From Benincasa hispida (taxonomy: Eukaryota; Streptophyta; Magnoliopsida; Cucurbitales; Cucurbitaceae), in the NCBI RefSeq assembly GCF_009727055.1, contig NC_052349.1:41589652-41653651 (forward strand): a DNA stretch of 64,000 bases, written 5' to 3'. The translations under genes and the position numbers were made by a program. Below the pieces are notes generated by a model. It did not search any database. It was not told where the DNA came from and saw only the letters and a program-made list of their open reading frames with translations. Positions 34,165 through 46,020 of the stretch are shown in pieces. Within the stretch, counting starts at the first letter, position 1. Every line of letters starts with the position of its first letter.

Positions 34165-35950
34165 TGTTGTGAATGTCCTAGAACTCGCAGTTCGTGTTAA
34201 ACATTCTATCTATCAATAATAATGACTTGTTGATTTTGCATCTTATTATGAAAATCCAATAAACATATCCTTGGCTATAGTCTGAATATTGTAACTTTAT
34301 GTAGTAACATAAACAAGATCAAGTTGACAGTATATAGCCTAAATGGTCTGATAAGTATATGGATGAAATTGGGTATCTCATCTTGGTAACACTATTGGCT
34401 GCGGCTCACTCTGTAGTTGCTGCAAGAAGTTGTAAAGTGCTACAAATGATGTGATCCACAAATCGTTCATGTTGAGACATAAGAGTGGGGGCATCCTATG
34501 CAATGAGTTTGCATATAGACTGGACCATGAAAATAGTCACTTTTCTTTACAACGATCGTTTACTGTTAAAACTGACTATTTCATTTATCAAATAACCTAG
34601 GTTAACTCGATCTTAATCCTGAGCTAGCTATGAACTTCTGTTTGTTCGAGATTATCCTTTGATCTGAAAACGGTGAGAGTAGTCCAACAACACTGCTCAA
34701 TAAGCTTACCATTTTGGGGATAAGACCGGATGAATAGCTAGGGACATAGCCTTACAAGATAGAATTCACCCCTACCCAATTTAGGGTTAACAAATATGTT
34801 GTTCTCTTAAGTATTGATTCCAGGTCTTGAACAATCAGGGTCCTGCCTTCTCATGATAGAGAAAGGATTTAATTCATAGAGATTATGAATCAGAATTGTT
34901 CATTAGAGGACCAGTAGGAACTTAAGGAACAAGACGTATTCACAGGGGTAAAACGGTAATTTTGACCTAGTTGTGATTACGAACAACCAGTGAAGGATCG
35001 ACTTACTGATTATAGTTATAAAGTGGACATAATATATCTACAGTGAGGGGAGTTCAACTGTGGGCTATAGTGGACTGTCCCATTAGTTAACGAATGGTGG
35101 TTAGATGGGACTAATGAGTTTAGCTGATTAATCTCGAATCGTTGGAGCCCATGATCTATCGGTCCGCGAGGTCCCCCTACTAGCTCATAAATGGTTAAGC
35201 TTTAGATTAGCTTGAGAAATTAATTTGAAACGTTCAAATTAAACGGAATGGGAAAATATATATTTAAATATGATTTAAATATATGAAGATGATTATTATG
35301 CAAAAATTAATTTAATATTTGATATTAAATTAATTTATGAAATTAATTTTAGAAAATTATTTTTCAGTTTTAAAAATCAAAATGGTTTTTGAAATCAAAT
35401 TTTGGTTTTAAAGAAAAATTGGAAACTTAGTTTGCATGCACCGAAAATGGAAAAACTTCATTTTCCAATATCATCTTCTTCATGCTCACACATAGTCCAC
35501 TTCCTCTTCTTCATTAGAACTCCAAGCATGAGCTACAAGCCATGCACATCTCTTCTTTTCATGTTCATCTACAATAAATAAAAAAGATTGGAGTGAATTG
35601 AAAGGAGGATGACACAGAAATTTTGAGAAAAATTTCAGTTGGAAGAAGGGTTCTTCAGTAGTGTGCTGCTGTGAGTATTTCTCTGTTCTTCACCACTTCA
35701 AGCTGTTCTTGAGTCTCAAAACTTAGTCTAAAGCTTCAAGAGAATAGTGGGAAAGATCTTAAGGTGGTTCACGGTGATCTTTGGTGAAGACTGTTGTTGA
35801 TTAATCAAGTTCTTAAAGAGTTCTACAAAGGTATGATCTAAAACCCTCTAATTTAGATGAGCATGCTTTAGTTTCTACCATAATTAGTGAATTTGAATGC
35901 TTATGGATCCTTGATACTTCCGCTGCATGTTTTCTTACTCTAACATGAGG
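34160..35950 (+). mobile_element. Copia solo LTR H (34165-35945), D family, TSD TGAGG
   Basis: Starts TGTTGTGAATG and ends CTCTAACA. It is homologous end to end to the D LTR (7910-9798). Perfect TGAGG duplications lie at 34160-34164 and 35946-35950. Removing H with one TGAGG restores the B/C-type LTR (CTGCCTTTGAGG then GCGGTCCTTTGATTTGCATG). Confidence 0.9.
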
Positions 35951-37017
35951 GCGGTCCTTTGATTTGCATGGGTGCGAGTGGCTAGATCGCCGACTCAAAC
36001 CTACCACTTTGGGGATTCGTCTGATTTGGGAGTTGGGAACTCAGCTACACAAGATGGAATTCACTTTTTCCCCGAAGCAAGGGTAAGTAGATAGATTGCT
36101 CCCTTAAGGGCTGATTCCGAAGCTTGAACAATGTGGCACCACACACCTTTTCATGGCTCGAAAGATTTCCACACATAGTAGGACTCTGTTGTATTGTTCA
36201 TTAGAAGGATCAGTGGAACTTAAGGAGTTAGATGTAACTACAGGGGAAAAACGGTAAATTGGCCCAGCTGTACTTACGAGCATCTGTGAAGGGTTATCGT
36301 ACTATTGATTGGTTATATCGATGGACACAAAAATATATCTGTAGTGAAAAGAGTGCAGTTACCGGTCTTTAGTGGAATGCTTGACAGTTAACGAATGGTG
36401 GATCTCGTGGCTAAAGAGTTTAGTCGGCTTTCACATACCGTTGGAGCTTCGAGCCATAGGTCCATAAGGTCCCCTTGGTAGCTCAATAGATTCAAGTTGA
36501 GAATCAGTTTTTGGGTCAGTTTGAAGTGTTCAAATTGACAAGAGGGAGTTCGATTATATATGATATGATTGAACTGGTTAATTATATATGATATGATTGA
36601 CATTATGTATGAGATACGTTAATTGGAAGAAATGGATATAAATAGGATTTATATCTAATGGAGGAGAAAAGACTATGGTTCATATGTTGCAATTGATGTG
36701 ATACTAAACCATAGGTTAATGAATATAATATGATTATATTTATTATTTAATTTGACAATTATAGGATAATTGTTGTGTTGATTTTTTCTCCGTAACCATG
36801 AGATAATGGGAGGTTGCATTCAGTTTTCATAACTGAAGGATAAAATGAAAATCGTTTTCATTTTGCAAGAGATCAGACATTCGCTCATGTTTTAGTTATA
36901 CTGCCTATCACATAGCAAACCAAGAGCCTACACAATAGCTCAGAGTTTCTAAATGATCGTATACACAGGCGCAGTTTACTAAACGATCACATATGATTTG
37001 TTAAATGATCGTCTAGA
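35946..37017 (+). repeat. 3' LTR of copia C, second part
   Basis: Continues the C LTR after H and is close to 25913-26890 in the 5' LTR (GGTCCATAAGGTCCCCTTGG in both). It stops inside the palindrome-rich zone (GATCGTCTAGATTTTT), where a copia LTR of the D-like type begins. Confidence 0.8.
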
Positions 37018-37325
37018 TTTTTATTGGGTTTTATGTCCTAAAACTCGTAGTTTGTAAATAATAGAACTTATTCTGAAAATTCAATAACTTCTTGTTGAAT
37101 ATTTTGTTTTTTAGAAATCCACTAAGTCCCTTGACTATTACATAAGTACTTGAACTTTATGTGGAGACATACAAGTGGATCAGGTTCAAGTAAATAGTCA
37201 AAATGGTCGATAGTATATGAATAAGGTTGGGTGCTTTATTCTAGTAACACTATTGGATGCAGCCTACTCTATAGTTGTTTCAAAGAGTTGTAAAGTGCTA
37301 TAAACGAAGTGATCCTACTCTGTAG
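37018..37325 (+). repeat. Truncated copia LTR start I (D-like family)
   Basis: TTGGGTTTTATGTCCTAAAA then AACTCGTAGTTTGTAAA. The usual TGTTGGG start reads TATTGGG. Later words (AACACTATTGGATGC) match the D LTR. It breaks off near 37320 at a junction with minus-strand integrase. Confidence 0.65.
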
Positions 37326-37778
37326 TTTTGGGGTTTACGGCCTCTCCACAACTCAAAAGGTGTTTCAAAAACACTTTTTGAGAGAAAGTTGTTCAGAATG
37401 TAGCATGCAGTCTCCACTGCAAAACCCCAAAACGAGTCTGGAAGATGAGCATAACTCATCATAGACCGAACCATGTCCAACAAGGTTCTATTTCTCTTTT
37501 CCGATACACCAATCTGCTAAGGTGTACCTGGGACCGAGAGTTGGAACGTAATTCCATGTTCTATTATATAGTTCTGGAATTGGAGGTCTATATACTCTCC
37601 ACCACGATCAGATCGTAGTGTTTTTATCTTCTTACCTAACAAGTTTTCAACTTCAGCATTATACTTCTTGAACTTGTCAAGGGCTTGAGACTTACGTTGC
37701 ATTAGGTAGAAATACCTGTACCTTGAATAATCATCTATGAAAGAGATGAAATATTCATACCCACCTCGAGCCCTAACA
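37325..37778 (-). pseudogene. Copia integrase fragment J
   Basis: On the - strand: KIKTLRSDRGGEYIDLQFQN with the second Asp kept, then TAG (37517-37519) where relatives have Gln, then GVSEKRNRTLLDMVRSM with Glu kept, and DSFWGFAVETACYILN and ELWRGRKP. It is closely related to fragment G. The first Asp is outside the fragment. Confidence 0.85.
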
Positions 37779-38200
37779 ATAATCTATGAAAAGAATAGAA
37801 AAGTGGTCCTTTTTTGTTACCTCATTTAATTTTCGGAAATCAATGCACATCCTCCATCCGTTTTGCACACACATTAGCACCATCTCTCCCTTGTCATTCT
37901 CTACAATGGCCATACTAGTCTTCTTCGGAACAACCTGAATGTGGCTCATCCACTTGCTATCAGGAATGGGGTAAATGATCCCGGCCTCTTTAAGGTTGAT
38001 TATTTCCTTGAGAACAACGTCCTTTAAGTTGGGATTGAGCCTCCTGAGAGGTTGGATCATGGGCTTGGCTCCTTCCTCTAGGGTGATTCTATGCATGAAA
38101 AGGGTTGGGCTTATTTCCTTGAGATATCCAAGGTTCATCCAATGGCTTCTTTCTAAGTTTTTAGAATGTTGATCAAGGCCTCCTCTTGGGTTGGTGTCAA
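37779..38200 (-). pseudogene. gypsy K reverse transcriptase, N-terminal part
   Basis: The open frame has LGYLKEISPTLFMHRITLEE, KEIINLKEAGIIYPIPDSKW, VQVVPKK-like HIQVVPKKTSMAI and NGWRMCIDFRKLNEVTKKDH. It ends at FIDYC near the copia J junction. No active site is present. Confidence 0.88.
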
Positions 38201-38472
38201 TTCTCTAGAAATTATGACTGGAAGGGTATTTCTTTCTCCTAGGTACACATATTTCAAGTGACTAGGGAGAGTTTTCAACTCAGTCCCTTGTACCTACAAA
38301 TCAAGCATATCAAGGTCAGAAGAAGGTTCGTTTATCTTGGTGCCATCAACAACAGCAAGAGATAAGTCATGTGAGTCTATATCAATACATGGAGCAATTA
38401 ACATGTTTGCATTGTTATCTATAAAATCATGTGCCTCAATCAAACATCCAGACAAATATTCCTCAGGAAATT

Positions 38473-38931
38473 TCATGCATCATACATGTTGAAAGAAACA
38501 ACTTCCCTATCAAATTCTACAGACAGCAAACCCCTATCTACATCAATTTTTGTTTTAGTTGTTTCCATAAAAGGTCTACCAAGAAGAATTGTGGAAGATG
38601 AGGGAGAACAAATTTCATCCATCCTTAGTATATAAAAATCAACAGGGAAAATTAAGTCCTTCACTTGTAAAAATACATCTTCAACTATGCCTAATGGTTG
38701 GACATAAGATCTATCAGCCAGTTGGATGTACACAGCAGTTTTTTGTAAATCATTTAATTTCAAATCTTCAAAAACATGATAAGGCATGACATTTATAGAA
38801 GCTCCTAAATCTAACATGGCATGACAGATTACTCTATTACCAATTATACAGGGCAAAGTGAACATACCTGGATCTCGGCATTTTTCAGGCATATTATGTT
38901 TTAAGAGAGCAGATACGTTTTTACTTATCAC
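38473..38931 (-). pseudogene. gypsy K protease
   Basis: An intact open frame of 152 codons holds CRDPGMFTLPCIIGN, the active site MLDLGASINVMPYHVFEDL, QLADRSYVQPLGIVEDV, FPVDFYILRM and ILLGRPFMETTKTKIDV. This is a complete retropepsin-like domain of the Athila/Tat type. It is labelled pseudogene because the parent polyprotein is broken on both sides. Confidence 0.85.
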
Positions 38932-39170
38932 GACCCTTTTTTATCCTTACCTTTTCTCTTATTGGTGCACAGCTTCTTGAGGAATTTAGCACACCTGAGT
39001 ATTTGTTGAATTGCATTCAGGAGCGGGATGTTAATTTGAACCATTTTGAACATCTCGATCAGCTCTTCGTCCCTTTCTTCCTGTTTTGGCTTTGCTAGCC
39101 TGCTAGGAAACGAAGCTTTAGAAATGTAAGGTTCAAGAGAAGGTGTAGGAGGGGTACTTACCTTAGGTGG

Positions 39171-40488
39171 TTATGCTTCAGGTTCATCATCACTTTTTTC
39201 AGTTTCTTCGTTTGTCTTATCGATTGAAGGAGGGTCGTCAGAGGAGGTCTTGGTTGATGGAAGCTCCTTACCACTTCTTAGTGACATAGCATTGACGTTG
39301 GCATGGTCTGGTTGGGCAGAAAGCTTTCCAGAACTTTTATTCTCAATTCGATTTATGGCAGCAACTAGTTGTGTAACTTGGGTCCTTAGATTGGCCATGC
39401 TTGCTCTATTCTCTTATTGATAGGCCTTAGTGTCTTGAGACAATTGGAGTGAATCCTTCTACAGCTGTTGGGGTTCATGTTGAAATTTAAGAGAATTATC
39501 AGCTAAAGACTTAATAATGTCTTCTAAAGACGTCTGAGGAAGACGGCGATGGTTGATGGGGCAGTTAGAACTGTTATGTCCCTGTCTTTGGGCTCGACCT
39601 CCCTACTTAAGGTTAGAGTGATCGCGCCAACCTGGGTTGTAAACTGAGCCATGAAAGTCGTACTTTCTTTGGTATCACTCAACTGCATTTACTTGAGCTT
39701 GAGGACATGCTTCAGATACATATCCAACTACTCCATAGGCCTCACAAGCCTTAACTTGAGCTACTCCTGCTTAGGCCAACTGTGTCACAAGAGAAGTCAA
39801 ATTAGAAATTTGAGTTTTTAATTCTTTAACTTCTAAATTACCAGATACATCAGATTCAGTGGCACTGGTGCCAAAATTTTGGTTATTTTCAATTCTTGGG
39901 CCTCCCTAGGGGTTTTGTCGGCAAGAGCACCCCCAGTTGCTGAGTCGATTGAATTCATGTCATGGGTAAGCAAACCACTATAGAAATATTGAATTAGTAA
40001 TTGGTCAGAAATTTGGTGATGGGGAAAACTAGAACATAATCATTTGTAGCGTTCCCAATATTCAGATAGAGATTCTTCCACAAACAATTTTTATACCGTA
40101 AATGTCTTTTCTTATGAAATGGGCCCTAGAGGCTGGGAAAATTTTTTCAAGAAATTTATTTTTCAATTCCAGGTAGTAATTGATCCAGAGCCAAGTAGTA
40201 CAACCAATCCTTGGCGTCGTCCTGTAGTGAGAAAAGAAACGCCCTTAGGTTCAGTTGCTCTTCTGTGACTCCATGGGGTCTCATACTTACACAAACCATA
40301 TGGAAGTCCTTGATGTGTTTGTGGGGGTTCTCCCCTGCAAGCCCTCTAAAAGTTGGTAATAAATTGATCAATCCTGGTTTCAATTCAAAAGGCACCGTGG
40401 TCGGCAGAAATATGATACGCAAATGTTGTTGGTCCATATCAGGCTCCGTCAGCTCCTTTAAAGTCTTCTCACGAACTTCCTCTCCCAT
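39171..40488 (-). pseudogene. gypsy K gag, broken
   Basis: The frame 40488-40156 has FELKPGLINLLPTFRGLAGE, PHKHIKDFHMVC and GVTEEQLNLRAFLFSLQDDA, the core of the gag domain. The middle (about 39400-40155) is split by stops and shifts. The frame 39398-39171 carries LRTQVTQLVAAINRIE and NAMSLRSGKELP, the late gag segment before the protease. Confidence 0.85.
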
Positions 40489-40614
40489 TGTTGTGTTTTC
40501 AATAGCTTCTTCTCTACGTCTCCTTCAAATTCTCCTCTCCTCCTGGTCTATATCTGCAAGAAAAACAAAATCTGGTCTCCCAGAGGAGCGGGTCATAAAC
40601 CAAAGGGCAAACTA

Positions 40615-40616
<2 letters not shown>

Positions 40617-40645
<29 letters not shown>
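40617..40645. repeat. (AT)n microsatellite
   Basis: An uninterrupted AT dinucleotide run of about 27 bp lies in the gypsy K leader. Confidence 0.9.
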
Positions 40646-40683
40646 AAGGGAGTTCACAAACTTTCCTAGGCCGATTGCCAAGT

Positions 40684-40706
40684 CTCCCCGACAACGGCAC
40701 TAATTT
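40684..40706 (-). other. Primer binding site of gypsy K (tRNA-Asp type)
   Basis: Reverse complement reads AGTGCCGTTGTCGGGGA, adjacent to the LTR end; consensus TGGCGCCGTTGCCGGGGA. Confidence 0.8.
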
Positions 40707-42232
40707 TGTTTGGACTCGAGAATCGATGGTCGTTACTCAACCCCAAATTTGAACAAAAGTTCAATTTAATTTTCACCGATCTAAGGCTTATACCACAAAT
40801 GTAGCAAAGCAATAAGATCGGGGTCGAATCCACAGGGAGACTATTGAATCAATCTAAGACAATTTATGAATTCCAAAAGAAAGATTTTAGTTATTCTGGT
40901 TTTAACAAGCGAAATTGAACAAAAGGAAACAAGAGCAAGTGTAGAAAAATAAGGTTTTGAGACAATTTCAGGAGAAAATTTTGGGATTAGTTTGTATGCT
41001 TTTTATTTTGGAAATTTTTGGGATTAGTTTGTATGCTTTTTATTTTCTATCCTTAGGTACTAGTTCTTTTTTCCAATTATGTAAATCCCTCGACCTATTA
41101 GAAATTCTAATAACACAAATAGCCAATTTTTTATGAAAATCTAAATCAGCCCTAATTCAATTTAAAACTTTTCTTTCTTAGCGATGCCCAAATTAAAACT
41201 GAAAAGAATTAAGAAAAGGTTCAATGTCGAGACATTCAACAAGCAGGAAAGCCATATCTTGTTGAATGATTTATTTGGGAAAGATTATATTAGAACCCAC
41301 ATGAACTTGGCCAGAAAAATTCTAGACCTCAACCATGCAATTCTAATATTTGCAACTTAATAAATCAACAATGCATAGGCTAGAAAGATTTTGCAAACAT
41401 GAGGTTCAACAAATCAATTTGTCAGAAAAATTCATTGAATTCAATTAAAAATAAACAAATCCCCCAAGGGTTCACAACAATTGAATAAAATAAACTAGAT
41501 GGCCTTCAAGAATTAAGGCATACAAACTATCCCAAGAAATTAATTTAGCCTCTAAAAGGCATCATTCAAACTACAACGAATAGAAAAAGTAGAAATCGGG
41601 GCTAACTATACCAATTATTCCTCAGTAAATTGAATCAATTACTCAAAAACTGAACTAAAACTCTTAAACTCTTCATAATTCAGTCTTAAGCTCGATTATG
41701 TGGTGGGCTGTGTTGATGATGCTTCAAAGCTAACCCTGAAGGCCCTTTTTATAAATTCCTTGCAACATCGCGACGTTAGGGTCAAGCGTTGCAACGCTGT
41801 ATTACGCCGCACGGGCCCTAGGTCTTCCGTCACAGTTCACAGCATTGCGACGCTGTGCTACTATCTTTCAGCTTCAGGGGGTGTTGCAACAGTGGCGATG
41901 ATTCAAATCCGAAGTGTCACGACGCTCTGGGCAGTGTTGCGATGCTGCCCTGTTCCTGGAGCTACTGCCTTTCAGCGTTGAATGAGTGTTGAACTAAGTT
42001 TTGGGATGAGCATTGTGGCGTTGATGCAGGGCAAAATCTCCTTTTTTTCAACTCAAACTTGATTTAGTGCGTTTGGACTCCGATTTTTCCGCTCTTTTGG
42101 CTTGATTCTTTGTCTTTTTCACTTGTCAGCTCCATGGGATTACTTCTCCTACACAATGAGACAATAGAATCCAAGAATTGTCCAAATATAGAAAATTAAG
42201 GCTATAAAATTAGCTTTTTTTTAGAGCTAACA
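40707..42232 (-). repeat. 5' LTR of gypsy K (about 1.53 kb)
   Basis: On the + strand it runs from TGTTTGGACTC to GAGCTAACA, giving TGTT...AACA ends. It is homologous to solo LTR L (shared GTAGCAAxxxxxTAAG and GGGGTCGAAxCCACAGxGA words). CpG-containing palindromes such as AGCGTTGCAACGCT lie at about 41785. A 39-bp tandem repeat (ATTTTGGGATTAGTTTGTAT twice) is near 40977-41045. Confidence 0.8.
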
Positions 42233-42478
42233 ATATACTACAGACCATTTAGATTATCACTTAAACATGATCTACCTGTATGTTTCCACATTCATGTTTA
42301 AGTTACAACGATAACCTTGGATGTTAGTTTATTGGTTTATGGTTAATGCAACTTAAATATCATATATTTCATAGACAAAGTGAATAAAATATCAAATATT
42401 ATAAATCACATACAAGTTTGTTCATACAAGGTTTACAAACTATAGGACCCTACGAGATTTAGAGCATCAACCCCAACA
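42233..42478 (-). repeat. B-type copia LTR start, remnant beside gypsy K
   Basis: It matches 10537-10774 of LTR B (ATACTACAGACCATTT, TTTACAAACTATAG) and ends CCCCAACA, the LTR start on the - strand. Gypsy K cuts it at 42233. The other half of this LTR was not found left of K. Confidence 0.8.
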
Positions 42479-43765
42479 ATCTACATGATCGAATCCCTTA
42501 GAAATTTAGCTAATAACTAGAAAAAAATGAAAAATTTTCATTAATCCAAAAGTCATAAGTTATAATATCAACTTTCAAAGAATAGGAAATAAAGAAATGG
42601 AAAGGACAAAGGAAAAACTAAATAAGTGCTAGAAATTAATAGTATCAAGCTCCATGAGTCAATATCTCACTCTATCGAGCTTTTTAGGTCGTCTTCAACC
42701 TTTTTCAAGGATGAAACCTCACTCTACACACGCTCTCACGAAGTATGGATGACCTAGATCTAAGGACTTTGGAGGAACTCTCATTCTTGAAGAGATTCTG
42801 GATGGAAGTGGTGAGATTTCTCATTAGAAGTGAAGATTTCATGGATACTTGAAGAAGGAAATCTTTGTTCCTTTATATATGCCCAGATTATTGAATGCTG
42901 GTCAAAATTCATTCTTTAAACATCTTTCAAGCAATTTCAGCTTTGAAAAATGGTTGTGGACTGAAAAAGAGGCAACCCCAAATGAGTAGGCACGATCTGG
43001 AGAATTAGGGTTTTCGATAAGGTGCATCATTCAAGTCAATGCGGGCACATTAACATCATTTTCTGAAAAAACAATTAACTGTAAGAAGTTATAAAATCAA
43101 ACCAAACTAGTAATACTGACTTTAGACATTTCAAAGATATGTGTTTGCTCATTATATCTAATTTGGACCTTTTAAGGGGTAAATAACACGTAAAGTTCTA
43201 CTTTTTCTAGAGAAAAATACTTCATTATATATCAAAATTATGTATTTTGTGACATTTATCACTCACAACCTAATAGGTTAATTTTTATCTAAAGTTTTGA
43301 AAATGTAAAAGGTCATCCATTTTAAAAAGACAGAAAAGACAGAGAATCTGGGAGTCATAGAATTTAGAAGACTCCTATGAGATTTGATATCTTCTTGAAG
43401 ACAATCCTTTAAGATTTTGAAGATTAGAACTCTTTAAAGACTTGAAGACTTGGAAAATCATAATTCTGTGAAAACTTACGTGCATAATCTCTTAAAGAAT
43501 CTAAATGCTTTGAAGACAAGTTGAAAGCATCTCAAGCAAAGACTTAAGATTTATATTAATTCTTCTCAGAAAATTAACAAGTCAAAGATAAATCCAAAAA
43601 GATCAACGATACAATGGCTAATTTAAAAAGATTAACAAACCAATAACTTATCTAAGAAGATCAAAAAGAGAAAGATCGATCTAAATGTATCAACAACCCA
43701 ATGAACGATTTAAAAGGTTGAACAAACCAAATACCGAATCAAAGAAGATCAACAAGTGCGCTTGT
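42479..43765. other. Intergenic, GA-rich, no gene seen
   Basis: No open frame with family features. Repeated words GAAGACTTG and AAGATCAAC at 43320-43760 give it a low-complexity, old-LTR look, but no boundaries could be set. Confidence 0.5.
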
Positions 43766-45198
43766 TGATCGTACCCTTTTTTAGTGTCGTTTAATTTCCA
43801 AAAAGAGCCACAAATTAAAAGAAAATTTATAATACACTGAACTACTCCTATCACTATAAAGATGTAGCAATAGTGGTAAGTACGGGGTCGAACCACAGAG
43901 AAGCCAAGAATTAAATCTCTCCTAAGCTAAATTTGACTGTGAAAAGCAGTAAAACGGAGTTTTGTTGTTTGGTTGACAAGAAAACTAAATGCGGAAATTA
44001 AAATGCAAAAAAGTAAGATAGAAAGAGAAAGAGAAAGATCGAACACATGATTACCTTCGCCGGTTTAGAGATTGTAGGATTTTCTATAAATCTAATCATC
44101 AATTAATTATGAAAACATGTTTGAATTAACTATTTCTTAAGCCTAATCGAATGTAGGGACAGCCCATACAAACTCCATAATAAGAATCAACATGTCACTA
44201 ATCCCTAAATTAACTAAGTTCATTACAAAGGCAATTTACTTAGTTAATTGCATTACATTCATGGATTGATTAAGACATATTAAGCAAGAATGACCAATTC
44301 TATCCTAATGCATTTCTAATTTTTAGGTTTTGTTAACAATTAGGTGATCCTGGATAGGTTAGACATCATGCCATAAATCAAACTAAAACTTATTGCTACT
44401 GAATTAAGCATGCTTTCAATGCAATTACGGACATCAAAAATACACATAGAAAAGACAAACATACAAGAAATTGAATCGTCAGTTCATCAATCATACATGC
44501 TTGTACTAGAAATTAATTCAAATAATAGAAATCATAAAGAAACAGCCAATCAAAAATCCACAAGAATTCTCAAATAGTTCAAGAAAATTCCTACGAACCT
44601 CAAAACTGACATTGTGGCCTTCAATCATTCATCGAATCCGACTCATAATGCCAAGATTTACAAATACAACTCAAAAAGAAAGAAAATCTCGTGAGTTTTG
44701 GCCTCGAATGGCCAAACCGAGCAACATGCTCTCTAAGACAGCCAAACTCTCATCTCTTTTACCTAATTCGGAAAGAACATATTTAAATTACAATCGCAGC
44801 ATTGCAACGCTCTTGTCGATCCAGCCCTCAAGCGTTGAAGTGATGTTGCAACATTACTGTGATGCTTGCTTGCGACGAGCGCGCGTGGGGGGATGAGTTG
44901 GCATTTCGTTAATCTTTGCAGCGTTGCGACGCTGCCTTGTATCTTCAAGCTTTGCCTCTCAGCGTTGCGTTAGAGCGTTGAGCGAGGGTTGCAACACTCC
45001 GATCAAGGGCATTTTGGTCATTTCTCCTTCTTTGAAGCCTGGATGCTCAAATTACCTCCAAATTGCTTCAAATTGACCCCGTTTGACTCCAATTTTTTTG
45101 TTCTTCTCTTTGGTACTTAATACCTACAAAATAGGATACTCATTAACAAGCCTAAGTTAAGCTAGGAACTATAGTTCTTTTTAAGATCTATCACTCGT
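43761..45198 (-). mobile_element. Gypsy solo LTR L (43766-45193), K family
   Basis: Ends TGATCGTACCC and AGATCTATCA (TGAT...ATCA). Flanks CTTGT (43761-43765) and CTCGT (45194-45198) match at 4 of 5 bases. The left end carries the same block as the K LTR (GTACGGGGTCGAACCACAGA), so orientation is minus. It includes GCAGCGTTGCGACGCTGC-type palindromes near 44920. Confidence 0.65.
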
Positions 45199-46020
45199 GA
45201 ACAAATACTCTAGCTTGAGTCAAGTATACTTCCAATTAAAAAAAAAATAGAGAATCATACATTATAGATGGTACTACTATTATTCGATAATGAATACAAT
45301 TAATGTTTAAATTTCTAGAGAAATCTCTGGTCAACAATCATATTCCATATAAATTAAGGTTAATAATTTCTCAAATTACAAGTTCGATATGTGATTATCT
45401 GTATAACTCTAATTGTGATGTCACAAACTTTTAATAAAAATGTCTCTCATTTTTTATATTACTATAGGCATACCAAATGAAAAGTAAATAACTTGAAGCA
45501 CAAGCACTTCGATAATTTTCTAAAACTTAAACTAAAAATGTCGAAATTTAAAATTTGTGCATCAGAATTAACCTAACCTAAATTTAAACTAACTCTTTGG
45601 AACTTAAATAATCACCTAATTTAAAACTTTAAAAATGGATAAAAAAGAATAAAAGTATACTTTCATTTTTCGTTGCGATATTAAGAAGGATCAGGACCGT
45701 CCATTCTTTTGGAATATTATAATGGATATATAGTGGCTTTTGCAGAGGATAATTTCCCCTCTACAAGTTGAGAGGAATGTGACATTTTGATATAATTTTC
45801 TATTAACTTTTTCCCATTTAAAGCTAATTTTGGATTTTTATAAACTGATATTTGTTATTTCTTTTTTTCTTTTTCTTTTTCTGCTTTCTATGAAAAATAA
45901 ATAAATTCCTAAGTAAGTGCCACGACCACGCACTCCTTTAGAAGTGGAATCTGATGAGATAAAGTTTGAATTAAAATATCTTATTTTATTGAATTTTTCT
46001 TTTCGTGTAATCTTCATCCC
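45199..46020. other. Host intergenic DNA, nothing recognised
   Basis: AT-rich, no long open frame, no clear repeat. Confidence 0.5.

Larger units (their letters stand above)
25913..37017 (+). mobile_element. Copia C: nearly full-length, inactive, with nested solo LTR H
   Basis: Order: 5'-truncated 5' LTR, tRNA-Met primer site, long leader, gag, protease, integrase, RT, RNase H, then 3' LTR sequence. The purine tract and the first part of the 3' LTR are missing. The 3' LTR is interrupted by solo LTR H and broken at its end by a copia LTR scrap. About a dozen stops and several frameshifts interrupt the polyprotein. Confidence 0.92.
37779..42232 (-). mobile_element. gypsy K, minus strand: 5' LTR, PBS, gag, protease, partial RT
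   Basis: Reading leftward on the - strand: LTR (42232-40707), primer site, gag, protease, then RT cut at 37779 inside the block before YxDD. RNase H, integrase and the 3' LTR are absent. The element lies within a B-type copia LTR remnant (42233-42478). Confidence 0.85.

Noticed and set aside
33781..37017. Reading this as one long unique intergenic region
   Set aside because: It resolves fully into C 3' LTR parts plus solo LTR H with a TSD.
1..42232. Endogenous pararetrovirus (caulimovirus) origin for the RT sequences
   Set aside because: Integrase domains, LTRs, tRNA-Met and tRNA-Asp primer sites next to LTR ends, and copia or gypsy domain order all fit LTR retrotransposons; no movement-protein or coat-protein text was seen.
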